From assembly GCF_932526225.1 (NCBI RefSeq), contig NC_064047.1, forward strand, positions 3,161,501-3,225,500: DNA of 64,000 nucleotides, written 5' to 3'. A model generated the notes under the pieces. It did not search any database, had not been told where the DNA came from, and saw nothing but the letters and a program-made list of their open reading frames with translations. The position numbers were made by a program, and so were the translations under genes. Positions 55,211 through 63,953 of the stretch are shown here, piece by piece. The stretch comes from Nematostella vectensis (lineage: Eukaryota > Cnidaria > Anthozoa > Actiniaria > Edwardsiidae). Position 1 is the stretch's first letter. Each line of letters begins with the position of its first letter.

Positions 55211-55292
55211 GTTGAGGTGGCCGAGCGGTTAAGGCGTTGGACTAGAAATCTAATGGGATCTTCCCGCGCAGGTTCGAATCCTGCCCACAACG
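55211..55292 (+). tRNA. tRNA-Ser(AGA)
   Basis: GTTGAGG head on a family H body. Confidence 0.77.
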
Positions 55293-55371
55293 ATACATTT
55301 TTCGACGCTTTGTTTGAAGAATCCTTGTTCAGAAAAACAAAGCGGAAATGAAGCTAATCCAAAAATCCAAT

Positions 55372-55453
55372 GTTGCGGTGGCCGAGTGGTTAAGTCGTTG
55401 GAATAGAAATCCAATGGGATCTTCCCGCGCAGGCCCGAATCCTGCTCGCAACG
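55372..55453 (+). tRNA. tRNA-Ser(AGA), chimera
   Basis: Family R head and spacer joined to a family W anticodon arm (A32) and tail. Confidence 0.82.
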
Positions 55454-55523
55454 ATATATTTTTGTTTGTAAAATCCCTGATCAAAAAAACAAAGAGGTAA
55501 AAATGCTATTTGAAAAGTCCAAG

Positions 55524-55605
55524 GTTGCGGTGGCCGAGTGGTTAAAGCGTTGGACTAAAAATGCAATGCGATCTTTCCGCGCAGATTAGAGTCCTGCCCG
55601 CAACG
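55524..55605 (+). tRNA. tRNA-Ser-like (AAA)
   Basis: Family K; copy of 52,158. Confidence 0.63.
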
Positions 55606-55675
55606 ATATATTTTTGTTTAAAAAATCCCTGATCAAAATAACAAAGAGGTAAAAATGCTATTTAAAAAATCCAAG

Positions 55676-55757
55676 GTTGCGGTGGCCGAGTGGTTAAGGC
55701 GTTGGACTAGAAATCCAATGGGATCTTCCCGCGCAGGTTCGAATCCTGCTCGCAACG
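55676..55757 (+). tRNA. tRNA-Ser(AGA)
   Basis: Family R with G7-U66. Confidence 0.91.
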
Positions 55758-55827
55758 ATACATTTTTGTTTGAAAAATCCCTGATCAAAATAACAAAACG
55801 GTAAAAAGGCTATTTGAAAAATCCAAG

Positions 55828-55909
55828 GTTGGGGAGGCCGAGTAGTTAAGGCGTTGGAATAGAAATCCAATGGGATCTTCCCGCGCAGGCTCGAATCCTG
55901 CCCGCAACG
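55828..55909 (+). tRNA. tRNA-Ser(AGA)
   Basis: Family W, A32. Confidence 0.78.
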
Positions 55910-55988
55910 ATAAAGTTTTCGACATTTTGTTTGTAGAATGCCTGATCAAAATAAAAAAGAAGAAAAGAAGCTATTTCAAAAATCCAAG

Positions 55989-56070
55989 GTTGCAATGGCC
56001 GAGTGGTTAAGGCGTTGGATTAGAAATCCAATGGGATCTTCCCGCGCAGGCCCGAATCCTGCCGGCAACG
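55989..56070 (+). tRNA. tRNA-Ser(AGA)
   Basis: GTTGCAA acceptor, T32, CGGCAAC tail. Confidence 0.75.
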
Positions 56071-56144
56071 ATACATTTTTCTACATTTTGTTTGAAGAAT
56101 CCCTGATCAAAATAAAAAAAAATAAGCTATTTGAAAAATCCAAG

Positions 56145-56226
56145 GTTGAGGTGGCCGAGTGGTTAAGGCGGTGGACTTGAAATCCAATGGGATCTTACCG
56201 CACAGGTTCAAACCCTGCCCGCAACG
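56145..56226 (+). tRNA. tRNA-Ser(TGA)
   Basis: Family Y; GTGGA anticodon arm; T loop TTCAAAC. Confidence 0.75.
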
Positions 56227-56324
56227 GTTCTTTTTTCCTAAAACATATTTCTAATACTTTATTGATCCAGTTGAAATTTCGATGCAGTTTTATTATTTAA
56301 AAAAAATAGGGACGAAAATCCAAG

Positions 56325-56406
56325 GTTGCGGTGGCCGAGGAGTTAAGGCGTTGGACTAGAAATCTAATGGGATCTTCCCGCGCAGGTTCGAATCCTGCCC
56401 ACAACG
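56325..56406 (+). tRNA. tRNA-Ser(AGA)
   Basis: Family H. Confidence 0.8.
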
Positions 56407-56485
56407 ATAAATTTTTCAACATTTTGTTTGAACAATCCCTGAACAAAATAGCAAAGCGGAAATGAAGCTAATTCAAAAATCCAAT

Positions 56486-56567
56486 GTTGCGGTGGCCGAG
56501 TGGTTAAGGCGTTGGACTAGAAATCCAATGGGATCTTCCCGCGCAGGTTCGAATCCTGCTCGCAACG
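56486..56567 (+). tRNA. tRNA-Ser(AGA)
   Basis: Family R with G7-U66. Confidence 0.91.
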
Positions 56568-56637
56568 ATACATTTTTGTTTGAAAAATCCCTGATCAAAA
56601 TAACAAAGAGGTAAAAAAGCTATTTGAAGAATCCAAG

Positions 56638-56719
56638 GTTGGGGAGGCCGAGTGGTTAAGGCGTTGGATTAGAAATCCAATGGGATCTTCCCGCGCAGGC
56701 CCGAATCCTGCCCGCAACG
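56638..56719 (+). tRNA. tRNA-Ser(AGA)
   Basis: Family W, T32. Confidence 0.78.
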
Positions 56720-56792
56720 AGACATTTTTCGACATTTTGTTTGAAGAATCCCTGATCAAAATAAAAAAAAGAAGCTATTTGAAAAATCCAAG

Positions 56793-56874
56793 GTTGAGGT
56801 GGCCGAGTGGTTAAGGCGATGGACTTGAAATCCAATGGGATCTTACCGCACAGGTTCGAGCCCTGCCCGAAACG
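56793..56874 (+). tRNA. tRNA-Ser(TGA)
   Basis: Family Y; 3' acceptor CCGAAAC. Confidence 0.74.
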
Positions 56875-56972
56875 GTTCTTTTTTCTTAAAACATATTTCT
56901 AATACTTTATTGATCCAGTTGAAATTTCGATGCAGTTTTATTATTTAAAAAAAGTAGGGACGAACATCCAAT

Positions 56973-57054
56973 GTTGCGGTGGCCGAGGAGTTAAGGCGTT
57001 GGACTAGAAATCTAATGGGATCTTCCCGCGCAGGTTCGAATCCTGCCCACAACG
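56973..57054 (+). tRNA. tRNA-Ser(AGA)
   Basis: Family H. Confidence 0.8.
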
Positions 57055-57133
57055 ATAAATTTTTCAACATTTTGTTTGAACAATCCCTGAACAAAATAGC
57101 AAAGCGGAAATGAAGCTAATTCAAAAATCCAAT

Positions 57134-57215
57134 GTTGCGGTGGCCGAGTGGTTAAGGCGTTGGACTAGAAATCCAATGGGATCTTCCCGCGCAGGTTCAA
57201 ATCCTGCCCGCAACG
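57134..57215 (+). tRNA. tRNA-Ser(AGA)
   Basis: Family R; T loop TTCAAAT; CCGCAAC. Confidence 0.88.
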
Positions 57216-57285
57216 ATACATTTTTGTTTGAAAAATCCCTGATGAAAATAACAAAGAGGTAAAAAAGCTATTTGAAGAATCCAAG

Positions 57286-57367
57286 GTTGGGGAGGCCGAG
57301 TGGTTAAGGCGTTGGATTAGAAATCCAATGGGATCTTCCCGCGCAGGCCCGAATCCTGCCCGCAACG
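57286..57367 (+). tRNA. tRNA-Ser(AGA)
   Basis: Family W, T32. Confidence 0.78.
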
Positions 57368-57441
57368 ATACATTTTTCGACATTTTGTTTGAAGAATCCC
57401 TGATCAAAATAAAAAAAAAGAAGCTATTTTAAAAATCCAAG

Positions 57442-57524
57442 GTTGAGGTGGCCGAGTGGTTAAGGCGATGGACTTAAAAATCCAATGGGATCTTACCGCA
57501 CAGGTTCGAACCCTGCCCGCAACG
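57442..57524 (+). tRNA. tRNA-Ser-like, 8-base anticodon loop, 83 nt
   Basis: Family Y with loop CTTAAAAA, one base too long. The anticodon reads TAA if counted from the 5' side. Confidence 0.65.
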
Positions 57525-57622
57525 GTTCTTTTTTCTTAAAACATATTTCTAATACTTTATTGATTCAGTTGAAATTTCGATGCAGTTTTATTATTTAAAA
57601 AAAAAAGGGACGAACATCCAAG

Positions 57623-57704
57623 GTTGCGGTGGCCGAGGAGTTAAGGCGTTGGACTAGAAATCTAATGGGATCTTCCCGCGCAGGTTCGAATCCTGCCCAC
57701 AACG
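57623..57704 (+). tRNA. tRNA-Ser(AGA)
   Basis: Family H. Confidence 0.8.
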
Positions 57705-57783
57705 ATAAATTTTTCAACATTTTGTTTGAACAATCCCTGAACAAAATAGCAAAGCGGAAATGAAGCTAATTCAAAAATCCAAT

Positions 57784-57865
57784 GTTGCGGTGGCCGAGTG
57801 GTTAAGGCGTTGGACTAGAAATCCAATGGGATCTTCCCGCGCAGGTTCGAATCCTGCTCGCAACG
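57784..57865 (+). tRNA. tRNA-Ser(AGA)
   Basis: Family R with G7-U66. Confidence 0.91.
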
Positions 57866-57935
57866 ATACATTTTTGTTTGAAAAATCCCTGATCAAAATA
57901 ACAAAGAGCTAAAAAAGCTATTTGAAGAATCCAAG

Positions 57936-58017
57936 GTTGGGGAGGCCGAGTGGTTAAGGCGTTGAAATAGAAATCCAATGGGATCTTCCCGCGCAGGCCC
58001 GAATCCTGCCCGCAACG
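57936..58017 (+). tRNA. tRNA-Ser(AGA)
   Basis: Family W, A32; A30 mismatch. Confidence 0.75.
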
Positions 58018-58096
58018 ATAAATTTTTCGACATTTCGTTTGAAGAATCCTTGTTCAGAATAACAAAGAGGAAATAGAGCTCTTTTAAAAATCTAAT

Positions 58097-58178
58097 GTTG
58101 CGGTGGCCGAGTGGTTAAACCGTTGGAATAGAAATCTAATGGGATCTTCCCGCGGAGGCTCGAATCCTGCCCGCAACG
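58097..58178 (+). tRNA. tRNA-Ser(AGA)
   Basis: Family R head with AAACCG D arm as in the CCA genes, A32; T stem GGAGG. Confidence 0.78.
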
Positions 58179-58257
58179 ATAAAGTTTTCGACATTTTGTT
58201 TGAAGAATACCTGATCAAAATAAAAAAGAAGAAAAGAAGCTATTTCAAAAATCCAAG

Positions 58258-58339
58258 GTTGCGGTGGCCGAGTGGTTAAGGCGTTGGACTTGAAATCCAA
58301 TGGGATCTTCCCGCGCAGGTTCGAACCCTGCCCGCAACG
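58258..58339 (+). tRNA. tRNA-Ser(TGA)
   Basis: Family R; fully paired; copy of 37,429, which has TAA. Confidence 0.92.
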
Positions 58340-58438
58340 GTTCTTTTTTTCTGCAAACACATTTCAAATACTTTATTGATCCAGTTACAATTCCGATGCA
58401 GTTTTATTATTTAAAAAAAGTAGGGACAAACATCCAAG

Positions 58439-58520
58439 GTTTCGGTGGCCGAGGAGTTAAGGCGTTATACTCAAAATCCCATGGGATCTACCCTCGCAGG
58501 ATCGAATCCTGCCCGCAACG
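58439..58520 (+). tRNA. tRNA-Ser-like (CAA)
   Basis: Copy of 37,610 with the same damaged anticodon stem. Confidence 0.62.
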
Positions 58521-58590
58521 ATATATTTTTGTTTGAAAAATCCCTGATCAAAAACACAAAAAGGTAAAAATGCTATTTGAAAAGTACAAG

Positions 58591-58672
58591 GTTGGGGTGG
58601 CCGAGTGGTTAAGACGTTGGACTAAAAATTCAATGCGATCTTCCCGCGCAGATTAGAGTCCTGCCCGCAACG
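58591..58672 (+). tRNA. tRNA-Ser-like (AAA)
   Basis: Copy of 37,763. Confidence 0.62.
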
Positions 58673-58742
58673 ATATATTTTTGTTTAAAAAATCCCTGTC
58701 CAAAATAACAAAGAGGTAAATATGCTATTTGAAAAATCCAAG

Positions 58743-58824
58743 GTTGCGGTGGCCGAGTGGTTAAGGCGTTGGACTAGAAATCCAATGGGATCTTCCCGCG
58801 CAGGTTCGAATCCTGCTCGCAACG
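58743..58824 (+). tRNA. tRNA-Ser(AGA)
   Basis: Copy of 37,915. Confidence 0.91.
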
Positions 58825-58894
58825 ATACATTTTTGTTTGAAAAATCCCTGATCAAAATAACAAAGAGGTAAAAAAGCTATTTGAAAAATCCAAG

Positions 58895-58976
58895 GTTGCG
58901 GTGGCCGAGTGGTGAAGGCGTTGGACTAGAAATCCAATGGGATCTTCCCGCGCAGGTTCGAATCCTGCTCGCAACG
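58895..58976 (+). tRNA. tRNA-Ser(AGA)
   Basis: Copy of 38,067, GTGGTGAAGG kept. Confidence 0.88.
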
Positions 58977-59046
58977 ATACATTTTTGTTTGAAAAATCCC
59001 TGATCAAAATAACAAAGAGGTAAAAAAGCTATTTGAAAAATCCAAG

Positions 59047-59128
59047 GTTGGGGAGGCCGAGTAGTTAAGGCGTTGGAATAGAAATCCAATGGGATCTTCC
59101 CGCGGAGGCTCGAATCCTGCCCGCAACG
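59047..59128 (+). tRNA. tRNA-Ser(AGA)
   Basis: Family W, A32; copy of 38,219. Confidence 0.74.
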
Positions 59129-59207
59129 ATAAAGTTTTCGACATTTTGTTTGAAGAATGCCTGATCAAAATAAAAAAGAAGAAAAGAAGCTATTTCAAAA
59201 ATCCAAG

Positions 59208-59289
59208 GTTGCGGTGGCCGAGAGGTTAAGGCGTTGGACTTGAAATCCAATGGGATCTTCCCGCGCAGGTTCGAACCCTGCCCGCAACG
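59208..59289 (+). tRNA. tRNA-Ser(TGA)
   Basis: Family R; D loop GAGAGGTTAAGG. Confidence 0.9.
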
Positions 59290-59363
59290 ATACATTTTTC
59301 GACATTTTGTTTGAAGAATCCCTGATCAAAATAAAAAAAAAGAAGCTATTTGAAAAAAACAAG

Positions 59364-59445
59364 GTTGAGGTGGCCGAGTGGTTAAGGTGATGGACTTGAA
59401 ATCCAATGGGATCTTACCGCACAGGTTCGAACCCTGCCCGCAACG
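59364..59445 (+). tRNA. tRNA-Ser(TGA)
   Basis: Family Y; AAGGTG after the D loop. Confidence 0.76.
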
Positions 59446-59544
59446 GTTCTTTTTTTCTTTAAACATATTTCTAATACTTTATTGATCCAGTTGAAATTTC
59501 GATGCAGTTTTATTATTTAAAAAAAGTAGGGACGAACATCCAAG

Positions 59545-59626
59545 GTTGCGGTGGCCGAGGAGTTAAGGCGTTGGACTAGAAATCCAATGGGATCTTCCCG
59601 CGCAGGTTCGAATCCTGCTAGCAACG
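59545..59626 (+). tRNA. tRNA-Ser(AGA)
   Basis: GAGGAG head on a reference body; 3' acceptor TAGCAAC. Confidence 0.83.
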
Positions 59627-59696
59627 ATACATTTTTGTTTGAAAAATCCCTGATCAAAATAACAAAGAGGTAAAAAAGCTATTTGAAAAATCCAAG

Positions 59697-59778
59697 GTTG
59701 GGGAGGACGAGTAGTTAAGGCGTTGGAATAGAAATCCAATGGGATCTTCCCGCGCAGGCTCGAATCCTGCCCGCAACG
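59697..59778 (+). tRNA. tRNA-Ser(AGA)
   Basis: Family W, A32; A box GGACGAGTAG. Confidence 0.75.
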
Positions 59779-59853
59779 ATAAAGTTTTCGACATTTTGTT
59801 TGAAGAAGCCTGATCAAAATAAAAAAGTAAAAAAGCTATTTCAAAAATCCAAG

Positions 59854-59935
59854 GTTGCGGTGGCCGAGTGGTTAAGGCGTTGGACTTGAAATCCAATGGA
59901 ATATTCCCGCGCAGGTTCGAACCCTGCCCGCAACG
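59854..59935 (+). tRNA. tRNA-Ser(TGA)
   Basis: Family R; variable arm GGAATATTCCC. Confidence 0.87.
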
Positions 59936-60013
59936 ATACATTTTTCGACATTTTGTTTTAAGAATCCCTGATCAAAATAAAAAAAAGAAAAGAAGCTCTT
60001 TGAACAATCCAAG

Positions 60014-60095
60014 GTTGCGGTGGCCGAGTGGTTAAGGCGTTGGACTTGAAATCCAATGGGATCTTCCCGCGCAGGTTCGAACCCTGCCCGCAACG
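60014..60095 (+). tRNA. tRNA-Ser(TGA)
   Basis: Family R; fully paired. Confidence 0.92.
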
Positions 60096-60173
60096 ATACA
60101 TTTTTCGACATTTTGTTTTAAGAATCCCTGATCAAAATAAAAAAAAGAAAAGAAGCTCTTTCAACAATCCAAG

Positions 60174-60255
60174 GTTGCGGTGGCCGAGTGGTTAAGGCGT
60201 TAGACTTGAAATCCAATGGGGTCTCCCCGCGCAGGTTCGTACCCTGCCCGCAACG
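60174..60255 (+). tRNA. tRNA-Ser(TGA)
   Basis: Family R; A29-C41; GGGGTCTCCCC variable arm; T loop TTCGTAC. Confidence 0.83.
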
Positions 60256-60353
60256 TTTCTTTTTTCTTCAAACACATTTCTAATACTTTATTGATTCATT
60301 TTCAATTTCGATGCAGTTTTATTATTTAAAAAAGGTAGGGACGAACATCCAAG

Positions 60354-60435
60354 GTTGCGGTGGCCGAGGAGTTAAGGCGTTGGACTAGAAATCCAATGGG
60401 ATCTTCCCGCGCAGGATCGAATCCTGCCCGCAACG
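60354..60435 (+). tRNA. tRNA-Ser(AGA)
   Basis: GAGGAG D loop; B box GGATCGAATCC; variable arm intact. Confidence 0.85.
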
Positions 60436-60505
60436 ATATATTTTTGTTTGTAAAATCCCTGATCAAAAAAACAAAGAGGTAAAAATGCTATTTGAAAAGT
60501 CCAAG

Positions 60506-60587
60506 GTTGCGGTGGCCGAGTGGTTAAGGCGTTGGACTAAAAATCCAATGGGATCTTCCCGCGCAGGTTCGAATCCTGCTCGCAACG
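60506..60587 (+). tRNA. tRNA-Ser-like (AAA)
   Basis: Reference body with consensus A and B boxes, all stems paired, anticodon AAA. The best-formed AAA gene. Confidence 0.82.
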
Positions 60588-60658
60588 ATACATTTTTGTT
60601 TGAAAAATCCCTGATAAAAATAACAAAGAGGTAAAAAAGCCATTTAAAAAAATTCAAG

Positions 60659-60740
60659 GTTGGGGAGGCCGAGTAGTTAAGGCGTTGGAATAGAAATCCA
60701 ATGGGATCTTCCCGCGCAGGCTCGAATCCTGCCCGCAACG
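60659..60740 (+). tRNA. tRNA-Ser(AGA)
   Basis: Family W, A32. Confidence 0.78.
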
Positions 60741-60819
60741 ATAAAGTTTTCGACATTTTGTTTGAAGAATGTCTGATCAAAATAAAAAAGAAGAAAAGAA
60801 GCTATTTCAAAAATCCAAG

Positions 60820-60901
60820 GTTGAGGTGGCCGAGTGGTTAAGGCGATGGACTTGAAATCCAATGGGATCTTACCGCACAGGTTCGAACCCTGCCCGCAAC
60901 G
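60820..60901 (+). tRNA. tRNA-Ser(TGA)
   Basis: Family Y. Confidence 0.78.
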
Positions 60902-60999
60902 GTTCTTTTTTCTTAAAACATATTTCTAATACTTTATTGATCCAGTTGAAATTTCGATGCAGTTTTATTATTTAAAAAAAGTAGGGACAAACATCCAAG

Positions 61000-61081
61000 G
61001 TTGCAGTGGCCGAGTGGTTAAGGCGTTGGACTTGAAATCCAATGGGATCTTCCCGCGCAGGTTCGAACCCTGCCCGCAACG
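61000..61081 (+). tRNA. tRNA-Ser(TGA)
   Basis: GTTGCAG acceptor; copy of 40,803. Confidence 0.86.
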
Positions 61082-61157
61082 ATACATTTTTCGACATTTT
61101 GTTTTAAGAATCCCTGATCAAAATAAAAAAGAAAAGAAGCTATTTCAAAAATCCAAG

Positions 61158-61239
61158 GTTGCGGTGGCCGAGTGGTTAAGGCGATGGACTTGAAATCCAA
61201 TGGGATCTTACCGCGCAGGTTCGAAGCCTGCCCGCAACG
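61158..61239 (+). tRNA. tRNA-Ser(TGA)
   Basis: Copy of 40,961. Confidence 0.82.
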
Positions 61240-61337
61240 GTTGTTTTTTCTTCAAACAAATTTCTAACACTTTATTGACCCAGGTTCAATTTCGATGCAG
61301 TTTTACCATTTAAAAAAAGTAGGGACGAACATCCAAG

Positions 61338-61419
61338 GTTGCCGTGGCCGAGTGGTTAAAGCGTTGGACTAGAAATCCAATGGGATCTTCCCGCGCAGGT
61401 TCGAATCCTGCCCACAACG
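61338..61419 (+). tRNA. tRNA-Ser(AGA)
   Basis: Family V head, CCACAAC tail; like 39,339. Confidence 0.75.
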
Positions 61420-61498
61420 ATACATTTTTCAACATTTTGTTTGAACAATCCCTGAACAAAATAGCAAAGCGGAAATGAAGCTAATTCAAAAATCCAAT

Positions 61499-61580
61499 GT
61501 TGCGGTGGCCGAGTGGTTAAACCGTTGGACTCCAAATCTAATGGGATCTTCCCATTCATGTTCGAATCCTGCCCGCAACG
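61499..61580 (+). tRNA. tRNA-Ser-like (CCA)
   Basis: Third CCA gene; copy of 41,302; T stem TCATG. Confidence 0.72.
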
Positions 61581-61658
61581 ATACATTTTTCGGCATTTTC
61601 TTTGAAGAATACTTAATCAAAATAAAAAAGAAGAAAAAAAGCTATTCAAAAATCCGAG

Positions 61659-61740
61659 GATGCGGTGGCCGAGTGGTTAAGGCGTTAGACTTGAAATCCA
61701 ATGGGGTCTTCCCGCGCAGGTTCGTACCCTGCCCGCAACG
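61659..61740 (+). tRNA. tRNA-Ser(TGA)
   Basis: GATGCGG acceptor (A2-A71 mismatch); copy of 41,462. Confidence 0.78.
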
Positions 61741-61838
61741 GTTCTTTTTTCTTCAAACACTTTTCTAATACTTTATTGATTCATTTTCAATTTCGATGCA
61801 GTTTTATTATTTAAAAAAGGTAGGGACGAACATCCAAG

Positions 61839-61920
61839 GTTGCGGTGGCCGAGGAGTTAAGGCGTTGGACTAGAAATCCCATGGGATCTACCCTGGCAGG
61901 ATCGAATCCTGCCCGCAACG
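61839..61920 (+). tRNA. tRNA-Ser(AGA)
   Basis: Copy of 41,642; T stem preceded by CCCTG. Confidence 0.81.
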
Positions 61921-61990
61921 ATATATTTTTGTTTGTAAAATCCCTGATCAAAAAAACAAAGAGGTAAAAATGCTATTTGAAAAGTCCAAG

Positions 61991-62072
61991 GTTGCGGTGG
62001 CCGAGTGGTTAAGGCGTTGGACTAAAAATGCAATGCGATCTTTACGCGCAGATTAGAGTCCTGCCCGCAACG
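61991..62072 (+). tRNA. tRNA-Ser-like (AAA)
   Basis: Family K; copy of 41,794. Confidence 0.63.
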
Positions 62073-62142
62073 ATATGTTTTTATTTAAAAAATCCCTGAT
62101 CAAAATAACAAAGAGGTAAAAATGCTATTTGAAAAATCCAAG

Positions 62143-62224
62143 GTTGCGGTGGCCGAGTGGTTAAGGCGTTGGACTAGAAATCCAATGGGATCTTCCCGCG
62201 CAGGTTCGAATCCTGCTCGCAACG
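62143..62224 (+). tRNA. tRNA-Ser(AGA)
   Basis: Family R with G7-U66. Confidence 0.91.
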
Positions 62225-62294
62225 ATACATTTTTGTTTGAAAAATCCCTGATCAAAATAACAAAGAGGTAAAAAAGCTATTTAAAAAATCCAAG

Positions 62295-62376
62295 GTTGGG
62301 GAAGCCGAGTAGTTAAGGCGTTGGAATAGAAATCCAATGGGATCTTCCCGCGCAGGCTCGAATCCTGCCCGCAACG
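62295..62376 (+). tRNA. tRNA-Ser(AGA)
   Basis: Family W (GGAAGCC), A32. Confidence 0.76.
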
Positions 62377-62455
62377 ATAAAGTTTTCGACATTTTGTTTG
62401 AAGAATGCCTGATCAAAATAAAAAAGAAGAAAAGAAGCTATTTCAAAAATCCAAG

Positions 62456-62537
62456 GTTGCGGTGGCCGAGTGGTTAAGGCGTTGAACTTGAAATCCAATG
62501 GGAACTTCCCGCGCAGGTTCGAACCCTGCCCGCAACG
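62456..62537 (+). tRNA. tRNA-Ser(TGA)
   Basis: Family R; A30 mismatch; variable arm GGGAACTTCCC. Confidence 0.87.
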
Positions 62538-62611
62538 ATACATTTTTCGACATTTTGTTTGAAGAATCCCTGATCAAAATAAAAAGAAAAAAGCTATTTG
62601 AAAAATCCAAG

Positions 62612-62693
62612 GTTGAGGTGGCCGAGTGGTTAAGGCGATGGACTTGAAATCCAATGGGATCTTACCGCACAGGTTCGAACCCTGCCCGCAACG
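62612..62693 (+). tRNA. tRNA-Ser(TGA)
   Basis: Family Y. Confidence 0.78.
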
Positions 62694-62791
62694 GTTCTTT
62701 TTTCTTAAAACATATTTCTAATACTTTATTGATCCAGTTGAAATTTCGATGCAGTTTTATTATTTAAAAAAAGTAGGGACGAACATCCAAG

Positions 62792-62873
62792 GTTGCGGTG
62801 GCCGAGGAGTTAAGGCGTTGGACTAGAAATCTAATGGGATCTTCCCGCGCAGGTTCGAATCCTGCCCACAACG
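62792..62873 (+). tRNA. tRNA-Ser(AGA)
   Basis: Family H. Confidence 0.8.
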
Positions 62874-62952
62874 ATAAATTTTTCAACATTTTGTTTGAAC
62901 AATCCCTGAACAAAATAGCAAAGCAGGAATGAAGCTAATTCAAAAATCCAAT

Positions 62953-63034
62953 GTTGCGGTGGCCGAGTGGTTAAGGCGTTGGACTAGAAATCCAATGGGA
63001 TCTTCCCGCGCATGTTCGAATCCTGCTCGCAACG
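62953..63034 (+). tRNA. tRNA-Ser(AGA)
   Basis: Family R; T stem GCATG, as at 42,755. Confidence 0.86.
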
Positions 63035-63104
63035 ATACATTTTTGTTTAAAAAATACCTGATCAAAATAACAAAGAGGTATAAAAGCTATTTGAAGAATC
63101 CAAG

Positions 63105-63185
63105 GTTGGGGAGGCCGAGTGGTTAAGTCGTTGGAATAGAAATCCAATGGGATCTTCCCGCGCAGGCCGGAACCTGCCCGCAACG
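63105..63185 (+). tRNA. tRNA-Ser(AGA), 81 nt
   Basis: Family W, A32; six-base T loop. Confidence 0.68.
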
Positions 63186-63255
63186 ATAAATTGTTCGACA
63201 TTTTGTTTGAAGAATGCCTGATCAAAAAAAAAAGAAGCTATTTCAAAAATCCAAG

Positions 63256-63337
63256 GTTGCGGTGGCCGAGCGGTTAAGGCGTTGGACTAGAAATCTAATT
63301 GGATCTTCCCGCGCAGGTTCGAATCCTGCCCACAACG
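63256..63337 (+). tRNA. tRNA-Ser(AGA)
   Basis: Family H, GAGCGG D loop; variable arm TTGGATC. Confidence 0.81.
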
Positions 63338-63416
63338 ATACATTTTTCGACGCTTTGTTTGAAGAATCCTTGTTCAGAAAAACAAAGCGGAAATGAAGCT
63401 AATTAAAAAATCCAAT

Positions 63417-63498
63417 GTTGCGGTGGCCGAGTGGTTAAGGCGTTGGACTAGAAATCCAATGGGATCTTCCCGCGCAGGTTCGAATCCTGCTCGCAACG
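63417..63498 (+). tRNA. tRNA-Ser(AGA)
   Basis: Family R with G7-U66. Confidence 0.91.
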
Positions 63499-63568
63499 AT
63501 ACATTTTTGTTTGAAAAATCCCTGATCAAAATAACAAAGAGGTAAAAATGCTATTTGAAAAGTCCAAG

Positions 63569-63650
63569 GTTGGGGAGGCCGAGTGGTTAAGTCGTTGGAA
63601 TAGAAATCCAATGGGATCTTCCCGCGCAGGCCCGAATCCTGCCCGCAACG
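63569..63650 (+). tRNA. tRNA-Ser(AGA)
   Basis: Family W, A32. Confidence 0.78.
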
Positions 63651-63720
63651 ATATATTTTTGTTTGTAAAATCCCTGATCAAAAAAACAAAGAGGTAAAAA
63701 TGCTATTTGAAGAATCCAAG

Positions 63721-63801
63721 GTTGGGGAGGCCGAGTGGTTAAGTCGTTGGAATAGAAATCCAATGGGATCTTCCCGCGCAGGCCGGAACCTGCCCGCAAC
63801 G
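63721..63801 (+). tRNA. tRNA-Ser(AGA), 81 nt
   Basis: Family W, A32; six-base T loop. Confidence 0.68.
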
Positions 63802-63871
63802 ATAAATTGTTCGACATTTTGTTTGAAGAATGCCTGATCAAAAAAAAAAAAAGCTATTTCAAAAATCCAAG

Positions 63872-63953
63872 GTTGCGGTGGCCGAACGGTTAAGGCGTTG
63901 GACTAGAAATCTAATTGGATCTTCCCGAGCAGGTTCGAATCCTGCCCACAACG
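63872..63953 (+). tRNA. tRNA-Ser(AGA)
   Basis: Family H; A box GGCCGAACGG; last complete gene. Confidence 0.79.

Noticed and set aside
2190-61193. Plus-strand open frames with AEWLRRWTRNPMGSSRAGSNPARN-type peptides
   Set aside because: They translate the sense tRNA sequence itself (A box through B box). Frame and length follow the repeat period, not coding constraint.
940-63841. Many minus-strand open frames of 60-165 codons with recurring CGQDSNLRGKI and AGFEPAREDPIGF motifs
   Set aside because: They are the antisense translation of the tRNA bodies and spacers, repeat with the array, start at arbitrary ATGs in spacers and overlap structured RNA genes. Similar peptides are a common false gene product over tRNA-Ser.
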